DNA of 5,869 nucleotides from Candidatus Hermodarchaeota archaeon (lineage in GTDB: Archaea > Asgardarchaeota > Hermodarchaeia > Hermodarchaeales > Hermodarchaeaceae): contig JAEOSV010000263.1 in NCBI GenBank assembly GCA_016840185.1, positions 1 to 5,869 on the forward strand, given 5' to 3'. A program made the translations under genes and the position numbers. Shown piece by piece: positions 1 to 5,869 of the stretch. Each line of letters starts with the position of its first letter. The stretch's first letter is position 1. The notes under the pieces are model-generated. The model did no database searches, was not told the DNA's origin, and saw nothing but the letters and a program-made list of their open reading frames with translations.

Positions 1-2562
1 ATCGTTTAATGTAACTTGAAGCGAGGATTGTCCCTGGTATTCAATTATTTTTACCCAAATTTCAATCCATAATGTTCTCCCATCTTTTGCCAGTACACGT
101 ATTTCATACCGATCTGGAACATCACGTCCAGCGAGCCGGTCTTGCAATCGTTCTTGGAGCCACTCGATATCTTCAGGATGAATCCGCTCCCAAAACGCAT
201 TCGGAGGAAGATCAAGGAGCTCTTCGGAAGTAATATCAACAACTTCTTTTATTTGTGGATTTGCAAAGACTATCTTATTCCCTTGGAGGATGATAATTCC
301 TTGAAGGGATTGATCCACCAATGCACGGTATTTTGCTTCAGATTCGCGAACCGCATCTTCACTTTGTTTTCGGATGGTGATATCTTCTAAGGTTCCTTCA
401 TAGCATTCTACCTTGCCATCTTGGCCGCGGATTGCTCGCGCGGTCAATTCGACCCAAATCTTCTCTCCATTATCTCTTTGAAATTCTGCTTGAATACCTG
501 TAACAACATCTTCTCGAGTAACAGCAGCTTCCCAATGTTTTCGCTCATCAGGATCGACATAGAAACTAGAGGCTTTTCGTTCAAGAAGGGGATCTTTATT
601 CTCAAACCCGAGAATCTCAACTAATTCAGGATTAGCATCAAGAATTTTGCCATCCGGCGTGGTCCTGAAAAGCCCGACAGGAACACTATCGAAGAGCTGG
701 CGATAACGGGCTTCAGCGGCTTTACGCTCACTGATATCTCGAATAACTCCAATAAAGGCTGAAGGATTGCCTTCAGCGTCTTTCAAAAGAGTTGCATTCA
801 GTTCAGCAGGATAGGGTGTTCCATCTCGACGAAGAAGATTATATTCTAAGGATCCTGAGCTTCCTTTCTCCATTGTAATTTGCATGTTTTCCATGGCTAA
901 AGGTAAGTCTTCAGGTGAAATCAGTTCGAAGGCACTCACACCAAGTAAATCACTTTCATCATCAACCCCATACAATTGGAGGGCTTGTTTGTTGACCATA
1001 ATGACTTTGCCTTCTAAGTCTGTGACCGTTATGGCATCAGGGGAGGTTTCTACCAAGGTTCGGTATTTTTCTTCACTTTCTCGAAGGGCTTGTTCGGCTT
1101 GTTTTCGTACGGTGATATCTCTTGCTACACTTTGGATGTGAAGTGCATCTCCTTCGGAGTCTGTAACAAGAGCTGCATTGATCTCAACGGGGAATTCTTC
1201 ACCGGACTTCTTCAGGAAGATACGTTCATAAACTGGAACATGATCACCTGCGAGTAATGCTTTGAGTATACGTTTACTATCTTCATATTCGCCCTGTTCG
1301 ACCACTTTATCAACTGGCATCCCAATGAGTTCATCTAGAGTATAGCCAAGTAATTCAGCAGCCTGTTGGTTGGCGTCGAGGTGTTTCATGTCAAGTGAAA
1401 TAATAAAGACTGCATCATTTGTGCGTTCAAATAATGCCCTATAGCGTCGTTCTCTTTCTTTCAAGGCAAGTTCGGCTTTGATTCGTTCGGTGATATCTTC
1501 CAGAGAGCCTTCATAATATTGAATAGCTCCATTTTCATCGCGGATTGCACGGAAGGTGTCGTGAACCCAGATGATTCTTCCGTCTAATCGTTTGAATTCC
1601 ACATCATGCCCTGTGACAATGCCTTCCTGTCCCAGGATTTCTTCAAATTGCTTGCGCTCACCTCGATCGACGTAAAAGTCGGACGCATTCATATCGAGAA
1701 CCGTTTCTTTATCCTTTGCCCCTAGGAGTTCAATGAGGGCTGGGTTTGCATCAATGATGTTTCCCTCGATGGTGGTGCGGTATAGTCCGACAGGCATTTC
1801 GTCAAAGAGCCCGCGATATCGTGCTTCAGATTCTTGGAGTTTAAGATCAGCGTCTTGACGTTCAGTGATATCGAGGAATGATGCTTGGACAGCTGGTTTT
1901 CCATTGTATTCTATGACAGTGACATACATTTCTAACCAGCGTTCTTCTCCATCCTTTTTGATTGCCTTAAATTGATAATGTGAAGGAACAGACTTCCCTT
2001 CAAGCCGATCTCGCATTCGCCCCCAGACACGAGCTTGGTAATCGGGATGTACTCGTGCTTGAACCTCTTTGGTCGAAAGAGCTAGAATTTCTTCAATTGT
2101 AAAGCCACTCAAATCAGCAAACGCCTGATTTGAAAACACAACACTCATATCTTGGATTATAATGAGTCCTTGGAGAGAATGATCAACCAGTTCTTGATAG
2201 GCTTGGACCACACGTTTTTGTTCAGTAATTTCAGCAACCATTGCCAGGATGGCAGGATTCTTATTAATTGTAATGCCACGGGGAAGGACTTGAAGCCAAC
2301 GTTCTCTGCCTTTCTTATCTTTAATCCGAACATCATAGAACTTAGTTTTGATTTCCCCACCAACAGCCGATTTCAATCGTTGACCTGCATCGATTTTATC
2401 TGCATCCGCGATAAACTGCATGAAATCATCAGCAGTCATTTTATGTAAATCTTTGAGAGAAAAGCCGATGAGTTTGGCCAGCTCACTATTTGCGAAGAGG
2501 ACTTTATCGTCCTGAATAACAATAATACCAAGTGGTGACTTGGTAGCGATAGCTTTGAATGT
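1..2562 (-). repeat. Seven PAS repeat units with mirror-like order of subtypes
   Basis: The PAC end motifs fall at residues 126, 246, 371, 497, 624, 742 and about 869, a period of 118-127 residues. PAS3 (263-372) and PAS6 (634-743) align without gaps over 110 residues with about 59 identities by hand count. They share PVGLxRTT, DANPxLxExLG, FYVDxxERK and YEGxLEDIT. PAS2 (140-246) and PAS7 (763-869) align without gaps over 107 residues with about 41 identities, sharing SLQGxII, DRLxGxxVP and IEYxG. PAS1 resembles this second type at its start (LGIIVIQ, VLFAN). PAS4 and PAS5 are more generic PAS_4/PAS_9-like units. The order is therefore A-A-B-C-C-B-A, with B and A in reversed order on the two sides. 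These counts were made by eye. Confidence 0.85.
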
Positions 2563-2607
2563 GGTTTTATCCGGATTGGTAGGTGAAGGTTCCTCTTCGG
2601 AAGGCAT
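1..2607 (-). CDS. Multi-PAS sensory protein, seven tandem PAS domains, C-terminus cut by window edge
   Basis: The frame is open for 869 codons from ATG 2605-2607 to the left edge with no stop, so the 3' end is missing. The product is a soluble-looking string of PAS sensor domains with no transmembrane segment or signal peptide in the visible part. Approximate domains: PAS1 16-128, PAS2 140-248, PAS3 263-373, PAS4 388-499, PAS5 514-626, PAS6 634-744, PAS7 763-869. Six domains end in the PAC signature D-I-T/S (EIT in PAS1) followed by a charged linker of the form ER/RKxAExxLxESExxYRxL, typical of signalling helices between PAS units. PAS7 is cut just before its DIT. No LOV cysteine motif (NCRFLQ) is seen, and no cofactor can be assigned. 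The start is firm: an in-frame TGA lies two codons upstream and an AGGTGAT ribosome site sits 5 bases before ATG. In known families such arrays feed a histidine kinase, a diguanylate cyclase or a response partner. Which one applies here cannot be seen, so calling it a histidine kinase would be a guess. Confidence 0.93.
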   Translation of the reverse strand, partial: MPSEEEPSPTNPDKTTFKAIATKSPLGIIVIQDDKVLFANSELAKLIGFSLKDLHKMTADDFMQFIADADKIDAGQRLKSAVGGEIKTKFYDVRIKDKKGRERWLQVLPRGITINKNPAILAMVAEITEQKRVVQAYQELVDHSLQGLIIIQDMSVVFSNQAFADLSGFTIEEILALSTKEVQARVHPDYQARVWGRMRDRLEGKSVPSHYQFKAIKKDGEERWLEMYVTVIEYNGKPAVQASFLDITERQDADLKLQESEARYRGLFDEMPVGLYRTTIEGNIIDANPALIELLGAKDKETVLDMNASDFYVDRGERKQFEEILGQEGIVTGHDVEFKRLDGRIIWVHDTFRAIRDENGAIQYYEGSLEDITERIKAELALKERERRYRALFERTNDAVFIISLDMKHLDANQQAAELLGYTLDELIGMPVDKVVEQGEYEDSKRILKALLAGDHVPVYERIFLKKSGEEFPVEINAALVTDSEGDALHIQSVARDITVRKQAEQALRESEEKYRTLVETSPDAITVTDLEGKVIMVNKQALQLYGVDDESDLLGVSAFELISPEDLPLAMENMQITMEKGSSGSLEYNLLRRDGTPYPAELNATLLKDAEGNPSAFIGVIRDISERKAAEARYRQLFDSVPVGLFRTTPDGKILDANPELVEILGFENKDPLLERKASSFYVDPDERKHWEAAVTREDVVTGIQAEFQRDNGEKIWVELTARAIRGQDGKVECYEGTLEDITIRKQSEDAVRESEAKYRALVDQSLQGIIILQGNKIVFANPQIKEVVDITSEELLDLPPNAFWERIHPEDIEWLQERLQDRLAGRDVPDRYEIRVLAKDGRTLWIEIWVKIIEYQGQSSLQVTLND

Positions 2608-2612
2608 GTAGT

Positions 2613-2619
2613 ATCACCT
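2613..2619 (-). promoter_or_regulatory. Shine-Dalgarno site of the multi-PAS gene
   Basis: On the minus strand AGGTGAT lies 5 bases before the ATG at 2607. It matches the GGAGGTGAT complement of the archaeal and bacterial 16S rRNA 3' end. The TGA inside this element is in frame with the ATG, so no longer N-terminus is possible in that frame. The site therefore decides the start. Confidence 0.75.
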
Positions 2620-2664
2620 TTCGTGAGCTCGGTGGAAAGTGCATTTGCAGTGCACACCTTTCGT
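2615..2664 (-). repeat. 10-bp direct repeat, two copies 40 bp apart, upstream of the multi-PAS gene
   Basis: The plus-strand decamer CACCTTTCGT occurs exactly at 2615-2624 and 2655-2664 (ACGAAAGGTG on the minus strand). The left copy overlaps the Shine-Dalgarno of the multi-PAS gene and the right copy lies inside the leader. The start-to-start distance is 40 bp, close to four helical turns. It could be an operator pair, a duplicated ribosome site or chance; the sequence alone does not decide. Confidence 0.4.
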
Positions 2665-2761
2665 TCCCCAGGCTTCACCGAAGCTTGATGATACTCTGTC
2701 GAAGATGGCATATATCTCCTTCGATGAAAACATGAAAGATAGGGGAAGAATTAAGGTCGGC

Positions 2762-2776
2762 TGAAGAAGAAAAATC
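2762..2776 (-). terminator. Possible oligo-T terminator after the PPDK_N remnant
   Basis: About 15 bases past the TAG of the remnant, the minus strand reads CGATTTTTCTTCTTCA. This pyrimidine-rich stretch has a run of five T and no strong hairpin. Archaeal RNA polymerase stops at such oligo-T tracts, so it could end transcripts coming from the surface-protein gene. The tract is short, so the call is weak. Confidence 0.3.
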
Positions 2777-2790
2777 GAGGATTTTAAAGG

Positions 2791-3173
2791 CTACATGGTG
2801 GTAATGGGACGAGTTTGAAGAATCACAAATTTGTCATCTTTATAGGTCCATTCAATATCTTGTGGTAAACCCATTTTTTGTTCTATTTGAATTCCAAGTT
2901 GAGCGAGTTCACGAAGTTTGTTAACAGTAAGTGAATACATTTCTCGTTTAACCTTGGGTGTATCCTTGAAAACAGTGCATTCCGGTTGATTTGCAGGATG
3001 AGGTGCACTATAGAGGGTTTTTTCACTGAGACGTCGTTCAATGATTTTTGAGTGGGACCTTCTGGATTATGAAAGTCAGGTGTCACCTTCCCTGACACAA
3101 TACTTTCTCCTAACCCCCAATTTACATCTATGATGAGCTGATTTGGAGCTGAAAGGCTTACCGGTTCCATCAT
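2791..3173 (-). pseudogene. Truncated, frameshifted PPDK_N domain (PEP synthase / pyruvate phosphate dikinase-like) remnant
   Basis: The intact family domain binds ATP and pyruvate/PEP and is usually above 300 residues. Here only its last third survives. From ATG 3171-3173 the first frame gives NQLIIDVNWGLGESIVSG and KVTPD, the WGLGE-x-VVSG-x-VTPD motif of the family. After an extra T in the TTT at 3072-3074 the next frame gives FIIQKVPLK. After an extra A in the AAAAA at 3045-3049 a third frame gives IIERRLSEK, ELAQLGIQIEQKMGLPQDIEW and finally VILQTRPITTM with TAG at 2791-2793. PQDIEW and LQxRPIT are the standard end of PPDK_N, and stopping right there fits stand-alone PPDK_N proteins of archaea. 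The part before WGLGE, normally well over 100 residues, is absent: a TAA lies 15 bases before the ATG and the surface-protein gene ends 26 bases upstream. There is no ribosome site before the ATG. I infer a decaying fragment; indel sequencing errors could explain the two shifts but not the missing front. Confidence 0.82.
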
Positions 3174-3199
3174 CTTAGTTTGGAATTAATTGACTGAGA

Positions 3200-5869
3200 T
3201 TAGGACTCACTGGTTTCAAAATCAACCTTCTTCTTACGTTTCTCTAGTTTGGGTTTAGGTTCTGGTTCATCTAGTTGTAGACCCTTCATCCGAGCCATCA
3301 ACTTCTTAATTGTCGCTTCCCGTTCCTCTGGTGTCATAATAACCAATTGTTCGACAAGCGCATCTTTGTCCACATCACTGATTACTGAAAACTGTTCAAG
3401 TCCCTTCCGGAGAACGGCAACTAATGTTGCTTGTTCTGCTGGACTCAAACTTGGCTTTTCAGGGATTTCCTCTGGAACGGCATCCTCTTCAACCTTGGCG
3501 TCGCCTGTTTTGAGATAATCAAATCGACCCTCCGCCATTTGCCGTTTCATATCTTCCATGAACCATACTCGATCTTTTGCGGGAATCTTTTTCATTTGTT
3601 CAAATAGTTGTTCTTTCTGTTTCTCCCCTAGGCCTTCGAGCTGTTCTAGTTCAACTAATATTGCCTCGTCTTCAGATCTTCGTTCGGCTGGCATTTCAGC
3701 GATAGGAATCACGTATGGTTGAATTGCTAGGCTCGATGCGTCATAGGAGGGCGTCATGATTGTGACTAATTGGTTCTCCCTATCTTGAATTCGCGATATA
3801 TCACTTCTCGAGAAGGATGGTGTGTTTCCTCGATCAATTGATTTACTCATCTTCCTCATCTTTCGCACAATCCATGGAATTGAATAAACCCTAGCGTAAG
3901 CTAGCCAGATTAGGAGTGCGATGATTAGTACAACTCCAACAACAGCACCAGCTTGAATAGCCGTTCTCGCCACGGGACTTAGACTGACAATTAGTGTGGC
4001 AGAGCTTTGGGTTTGTGCAAATTTAGGAGCCGCCGAAGACTCTATGATAATCGGAGATGTTCCTTCAACTAGAGCAGATAATCCGATTAGTGAATAGGTT
4101 CCATCTCCATTATTCAACATTGGACGCAAATCTAAACCAAGACTGGGAATCGTCACATAAAGAGTCGCGTCAGAGATGAGGATATCATGATATGTGTCTG
4201 TGAATGTTACATGGAGAGTGAATGTTTCACCGGTAAAGATGCTAATAATATCGGGTAATCCTGTGATTTCGGTTGGGACATGAATTACATTCAATTGGAA
4301 ATAGGGGGCATTTGCACTTTCAAAATTCTGTCGAGTTAGTGAGACTGTAATTCCGTAAAGGCCGGGAGTTACATCTGTGAGATTAATTTGAGCGATATAG
4401 AGCCCATTGACAAAGTGGAGAACACCACTTCCAAGCTCCCAAGAATAGGAGCCAGTCGCATTTAGAATAACTTGACCTTCAGCATCGGTGAAATTCAAAT
4501 ACAACCAAAGAATGTCTCCACGTGGTACATCCCAAGCGGTTCCAGTAAGTGAGATGATAATCCCCGCATCCACTAATTCGGTGGAAATTTCTTCAACAAC
4601 CAATGTGGTTTGACGGGGTTGGATGTTTAACCCTATTGATGTCATTGCATACTGATAGCCTTCATGATCACAGGTGAGAGTCAGTTGGTATACCCCGACT
4701 GCAAATATATCACTTGGAAGAGAGACATTATACCAGCCAGAGATACCTGTGGGTTGTAGTGATCCTGTGAGATCACCCCAAGTATACTGGATTGTTGCTC
4801 CAGTAATTGGTAATAGATTATTGTCGTAGAATTCTACGAGTACGGTGAAGTTATCGCCCCACTCTACAAGAATGACTGGTGTATCAGATTCAAGGTAAGC
4901 AGGCATGACAATTAGATTGACGGAAATGGTTCGCAGTTGCTCAATTACATTTGGATGACTTGCAGTGATATAGATGGTGTATTGTCCCGCATCTAACCCC
5001 GAGGAGTTAATCGTGACAGTGAAAGTAAAGCCACTGATGTAAGGAAGCGAGGCATTCCCACCTGCCCAATTGAAGTAAACCGTTGCATTTGGTAACGCAG
5101 CACCATACAAGGTACTGAAATTCGCTGATATTTGGAAGGAGTCTCCAGCAACGACTGGTGAAGCGGGTCCTTGTACTGTCAGATTAGAATCAATAGGCAA
5201 AATATTGAGCATGATGATTCCGATACTGGTTTGATAATTGGGGAGGTTACTGGCTTCAATTGTTACTAAGTAAGTGCCTACACTTTGATTAGCAAGGAAC
5301 GTAATATTGTAGATTCCACTCCCAATGAAAACCAGATTTACTGGGTTGAGTCCCGCCCAATAATAGGTCACTTGTGTATTGTTCATCAATCGGCCATACT
5401 CGTCAGTAACGCGAACTGAGACATTTACTCCCGTTTGATATTCTGCGGTCCAAGGAGAGGTGGATAATACTTCCACATAAAGTGGTAAGGGATTTATTGT
5501 GAATTGAACCCGTTGCTCTGAAGTATCATAGAAAGATGCAGTGAAACGAATAGTGAAATTCGCTAGACCAATATCCTCAGCGGAACTATTTATCTGCAGT
5601 AAGTAGGTTCCATCCGGGTAGATTTGAACAACCGACCATGAGGCCCAACTAAGCCACACGGTTACTGGACCTCCATATAATACGACGTCGTTGTCAATGT
5701 CACGGTATGTTGCATTAAGGTAGAGGAGATCGCCCCAATACACGAAGCTATCGAAATCTAATTCCAACGTTGTTTGGATTGACCGAACATACCCACTGAT
5801 GGGAAGGGAATGGTTTTGATAATAGGGTGCAACACTGGACCAAGTAACATTGATTGAGAACCTATACCA
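3200..5869 (-). CDS. Type I membrane surface protein with Ig-like repeats and helical cytoplasmic tail, N-terminus cut by window edge
   Basis: I do not recognise a named family. The frame is open from the right edge to TAA 3200-3202, giving 889 visible residues. The reading continues past the TTG at 5765-5767, so that codon is internal and the true start and signal peptide lie outside. Residues 33-632 form six Ig-like beta repeats with many aromatic and Asn/Thr residues and about 18 N-x-S/T sequons. Residues 637-659 are a strongly hydrophobic helix (AGAVVGVVLIIALLIWLAYA), followed by a basic stop-transfer stretch WIVRKMRKMSK. This puts the repeats outside and the C-terminus in the cytoplasm. 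Residues 660-889 are charged and mostly helical, with a duplicated 41-residue module, acidic/proline linkers and a Lys-rich end. Archaeal surface adhesin, receptor or S-layer-associated protein are all possible. The large tail suggests it connects the cell surface to something inside. It ends 26 bases before the PPDK_N remnant, with no terminator seen between. Confidence 0.92.
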   Translation of the reverse strand, partial: WYRFSINVTWSSVAPYYQNHSLPISGYVRSIQTTLELDFDSFVYWGDLLYLNATYRDIDNDVVLYGGPVTVWLSWASWSVVQIYPDGTYLLQINSSAEDIGLANFTIRFTASFYDTSEQRVQFTINPLPLYVEVLSTSPWTAEYQTGVNVSVRVTDEYGRLMNNTQVTYYWAGLNPVNLVFIGSGIYNITFLANQSVGTYLVTIEASNLPNYQTSIGIIMLNILPIDSNLTVQGPASPVVAGDSFQISANFSTLYGAALPNATVYFNWAGGNASLPYISGFTFTVTINSSGLDAGQYTIYITASHPNVIEQLRTISVNLIVMPAYLESDTPVILVEWGDNFTVLVEFYDNNLLPITGATIQYTWGDLTGSLQPTGISGWYNVSLPSDIFAVGVYQLTLTCDHEGYQYAMTSIGLNIQPRQTTLVVEEISTELVDAGIIISLTGTAWDVPRGDILWLYLNFTDAEGQVILNATGSYSWELGSGVLHFVNGLYIAQINLTDVTPGLYGITVSLTRQNFESANAPYFQLNVIHVPTEITGLPDIISIFTGETFTLHVTFTDTYHDILISDATLYVTIPSLGLDLRPMLNNGDGTYSLIGLSALVEGTSPIIIESSAAPKFAQTQSSATLIVSLSPVARTAIQAGAVVGVVLIIALLIWLAYARVYSIPWIVRKMRKMSKSIDRGNTPSFSRSDISRIQDRENQLVTIMTPSYDASSLAIQPYVIPIAEMPAERRSEDEAILVELEQLEGLGEKQKEQLFEQMKKIPAKDRVWFMEDMKRQMAEGRFDYLKTGDAKVEEDAVPEEIPEKPSLSPAEQATLVAVLRKGLEQFSVISDVDKDALVEQLVIMTPEEREATIKKLMARMKGLQLDEPEPKPKLEKRKKKVDFETSES
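3278..3400 (-). repeat. Cytoplasmic tail module, copy 2
   Basis: Visible residues 824-864 start LEQFSVISDVDKDALVEQL and continue through VIMTPEEREATIKKLMARM. The MTPEER turn sits where copy 1 has IPAKDR. About nine of 41 positions are identical to copy 1 without any gap. It is followed by a Pro/Lys-rich end (EPEPKPKLEKRKKK). The module is not one I can name. Confidence 0.6.
3527..3649 (-). repeat. Cytoplasmic tail module, copy 1
   Basis: Visible residues 741-781 start LEQLEGLGEKQKEQLFEQM and continue through KKIPAKDRVWFMEDMKRQM. The pattern is two amphipathic helices joined at IPAKDR. It aligns without gaps with copy 2 (residues 824-864) at L1, E2, Q3, K12, L15, E17, Q18, R27 and M38, with many conservative changes between. 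An acidic/proline linker (EEDAVPEEIPEKPSLSP) separates the copies. Confidence 0.6.
3893..3961 (-). other. Single transmembrane helix of the surface protein
   Basis: Visible residues 637-659, from AIQAGAVVGVV to IWLAYA, form an uncharged stretch of 23 residues. It follows directly on the last Ig-like unit and is itself followed by RVYSIPWIVRKMRKMSK. The positive side marks the cytoplasmic face, giving an N-out/C-in topology. Confidence 0.9.
3974..5773 (-). repeat. Six tandem Ig-like extracellular repeats of the surface protein
   Basis: By visible numbering the units are about 33-129, 130-225, 226-323, 324-418, 419-532 and 533-632. They share a layout rather than high identity. First comes a strand after a WGD/AGD/TGE-like turn (VYWGDLLYLNATY, VAGDSFQISANF, VEWGDNFTVLVEF, FTGETFTLHVTF). 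Next is a tryptophan strand (YYWAG, FNWAG, YTWGD, YSWEL). Then come a GxY strand (DGTYLLQI, SGIYNITF, SGWYNVSL, NGLYIAQI, DGTYSLIG) and a second GxY-x-TI-x-AS strand (GTYLVTIEAS, GQYTIYITAS). Most units end in a proline boundary such as NPLP, NILP, VMP or IQP. The fold is inferred from this strand pattern and resembles bacterial-type Ig-like (Big) repeats. The sixth unit has lost the tryptophan. Confidence 0.8.

Larger units (their letters stand above)
2608..2790 (-). promoter_or_regulatory. Intergenic leader and probable promoter region of the multi-PAS gene
   Basis: This 183-base stretch separates the stop of the PPDK_N remnant from the multi-PAS ATG. Read on the minus strand it contains two AT-rich elements that could act as an archaeal TATA box: TTTAAAA near 2782-2788 and GATATATG near 2709-2716. 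Neither has a convincing BRE, so the promoter position is uncertain. Small hairpins are possible: GCTTC/GAAGC around 2672-2684 and GTGCA/TGCAC around 2639-2655, each with only 5 base pairs. A second start-like site (AAGGAG, 4 bases, ATG 2709-2711) opens a different frame. The gap has no convincing gene of its own. Confidence 0.35.

Noticed and set aside
142..1141. Short plus-strand open frames (142-390, 421-624, 884-1141)
   Set aside because: They lie antisense to clean PAS coding. Their translations show no domain or composition of their own and no ribosome site was seen.
2152..2448. Plus-strand open frame of 98 codons
   Set aside because: It is antisense to PAS1 and the start of PAS2. The minus-strand reading has the conserved PAS motifs, so this is a shadow.
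1..2607. Assigning the multi-PAS protein as a histidine kinase or a LOV photoreceptor
   Set aside because: No HisKA or HATPase motif lies in the window, and no LOV cysteine motif is visible in any PAS unit. The output domain would be beyond the left edge.
2639..2684. Riboswitch or structured RNA in the leader
   Set aside because: Only two separate 5-bp hairpins can be drawn, and no known riboswitch consensus is visible.
2883..3173. Intact 96-residue protein from ATG 3173
   Set aside because: Its second half (after VTPDF) resembles nothing, while the other two frames carry the conserved PPDK_N residues over the same bases. A frameshifted remnant explains it better.
3249..3518. Plus-strand open frame of 89 codons
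   Set aside because: It is antisense to the charged tail of the surface protein. Its serine-rich translation is what reversed Glu/Lys codons give.
5765..5767. TTG as start codon of the surface protein
   Set aside because: The same frame stays open to the right edge and adds 34 residues of the same beta-rich, sequon-containing character (for example FSINVTWSS). The TTG is therefore internal and the gene is 5'-partial.

Overview
The window shows three genes or gene remnants, all read on the minus strand (right to left). The overall look is archaeal. The large gene on the right encodes a type I membrane protein whose outer part is built of Ig-like beta repeats rich in N-glycosylation sequons. 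The left-hand gene has a Shine-Dalgarno that matches the archaeal 16S tail, and the middle fragment resembles the PEP/pyruvate-binding module that archaea often carry as a separate protein. Long multi-PAS proteins and repeat-rich surface proteins of this style are familiar from Asgard archaea (for example Thorarchaeota) and some other mesophilic archaeal lineages. That placement is inference; no marker gene in the window settles it.

Right part (3200-5869): the C-terminal 889 residues of a cell-surface protein. It has six Ig-like repeats of about 95-114 residues, one transmembrane helix, and a charged, helical cytoplasmic tail of about 230 residues. The tail carries an internal duplication of a 41-residue module. 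The start codon lies beyond the right edge.

Middle (2791-3173): a remnant of the C-terminal part of a PEP synthase/pyruvate phosphate dikinase N-terminal domain (PPDK_N). Its first two thirds are missing, and the remaining conserved motifs are spread over three frames by two apparent +1 shifts at homopolymers. It is either a decaying pseudogene or a gene damaged by deletion and sequencing error. A 183-base gap (2608-2790) follows, with a possible oligo-T terminator, a 10-bp direct repeat and the ribosome binding site of the next gene.

Left part (1-2607): the first 869 residues of a protein made almost entirely of seven tandem PAS domains. It begins at a well-supported ATG and runs off the left edge, so its output domain (kinase or otherwise) is not visible. 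Its PAS domains fall into recognisable sequence types arranged A-A-B-C-C-B-A, which points to internal duplication.

No RNA gene, CRISPR array, insertion sequence or attachment site was found. There is no direct evidence that the three loci work together. The co-orientation would allow read-through from the surface-protein gene into the fragment, while the PAS gene probably has its own promoter.
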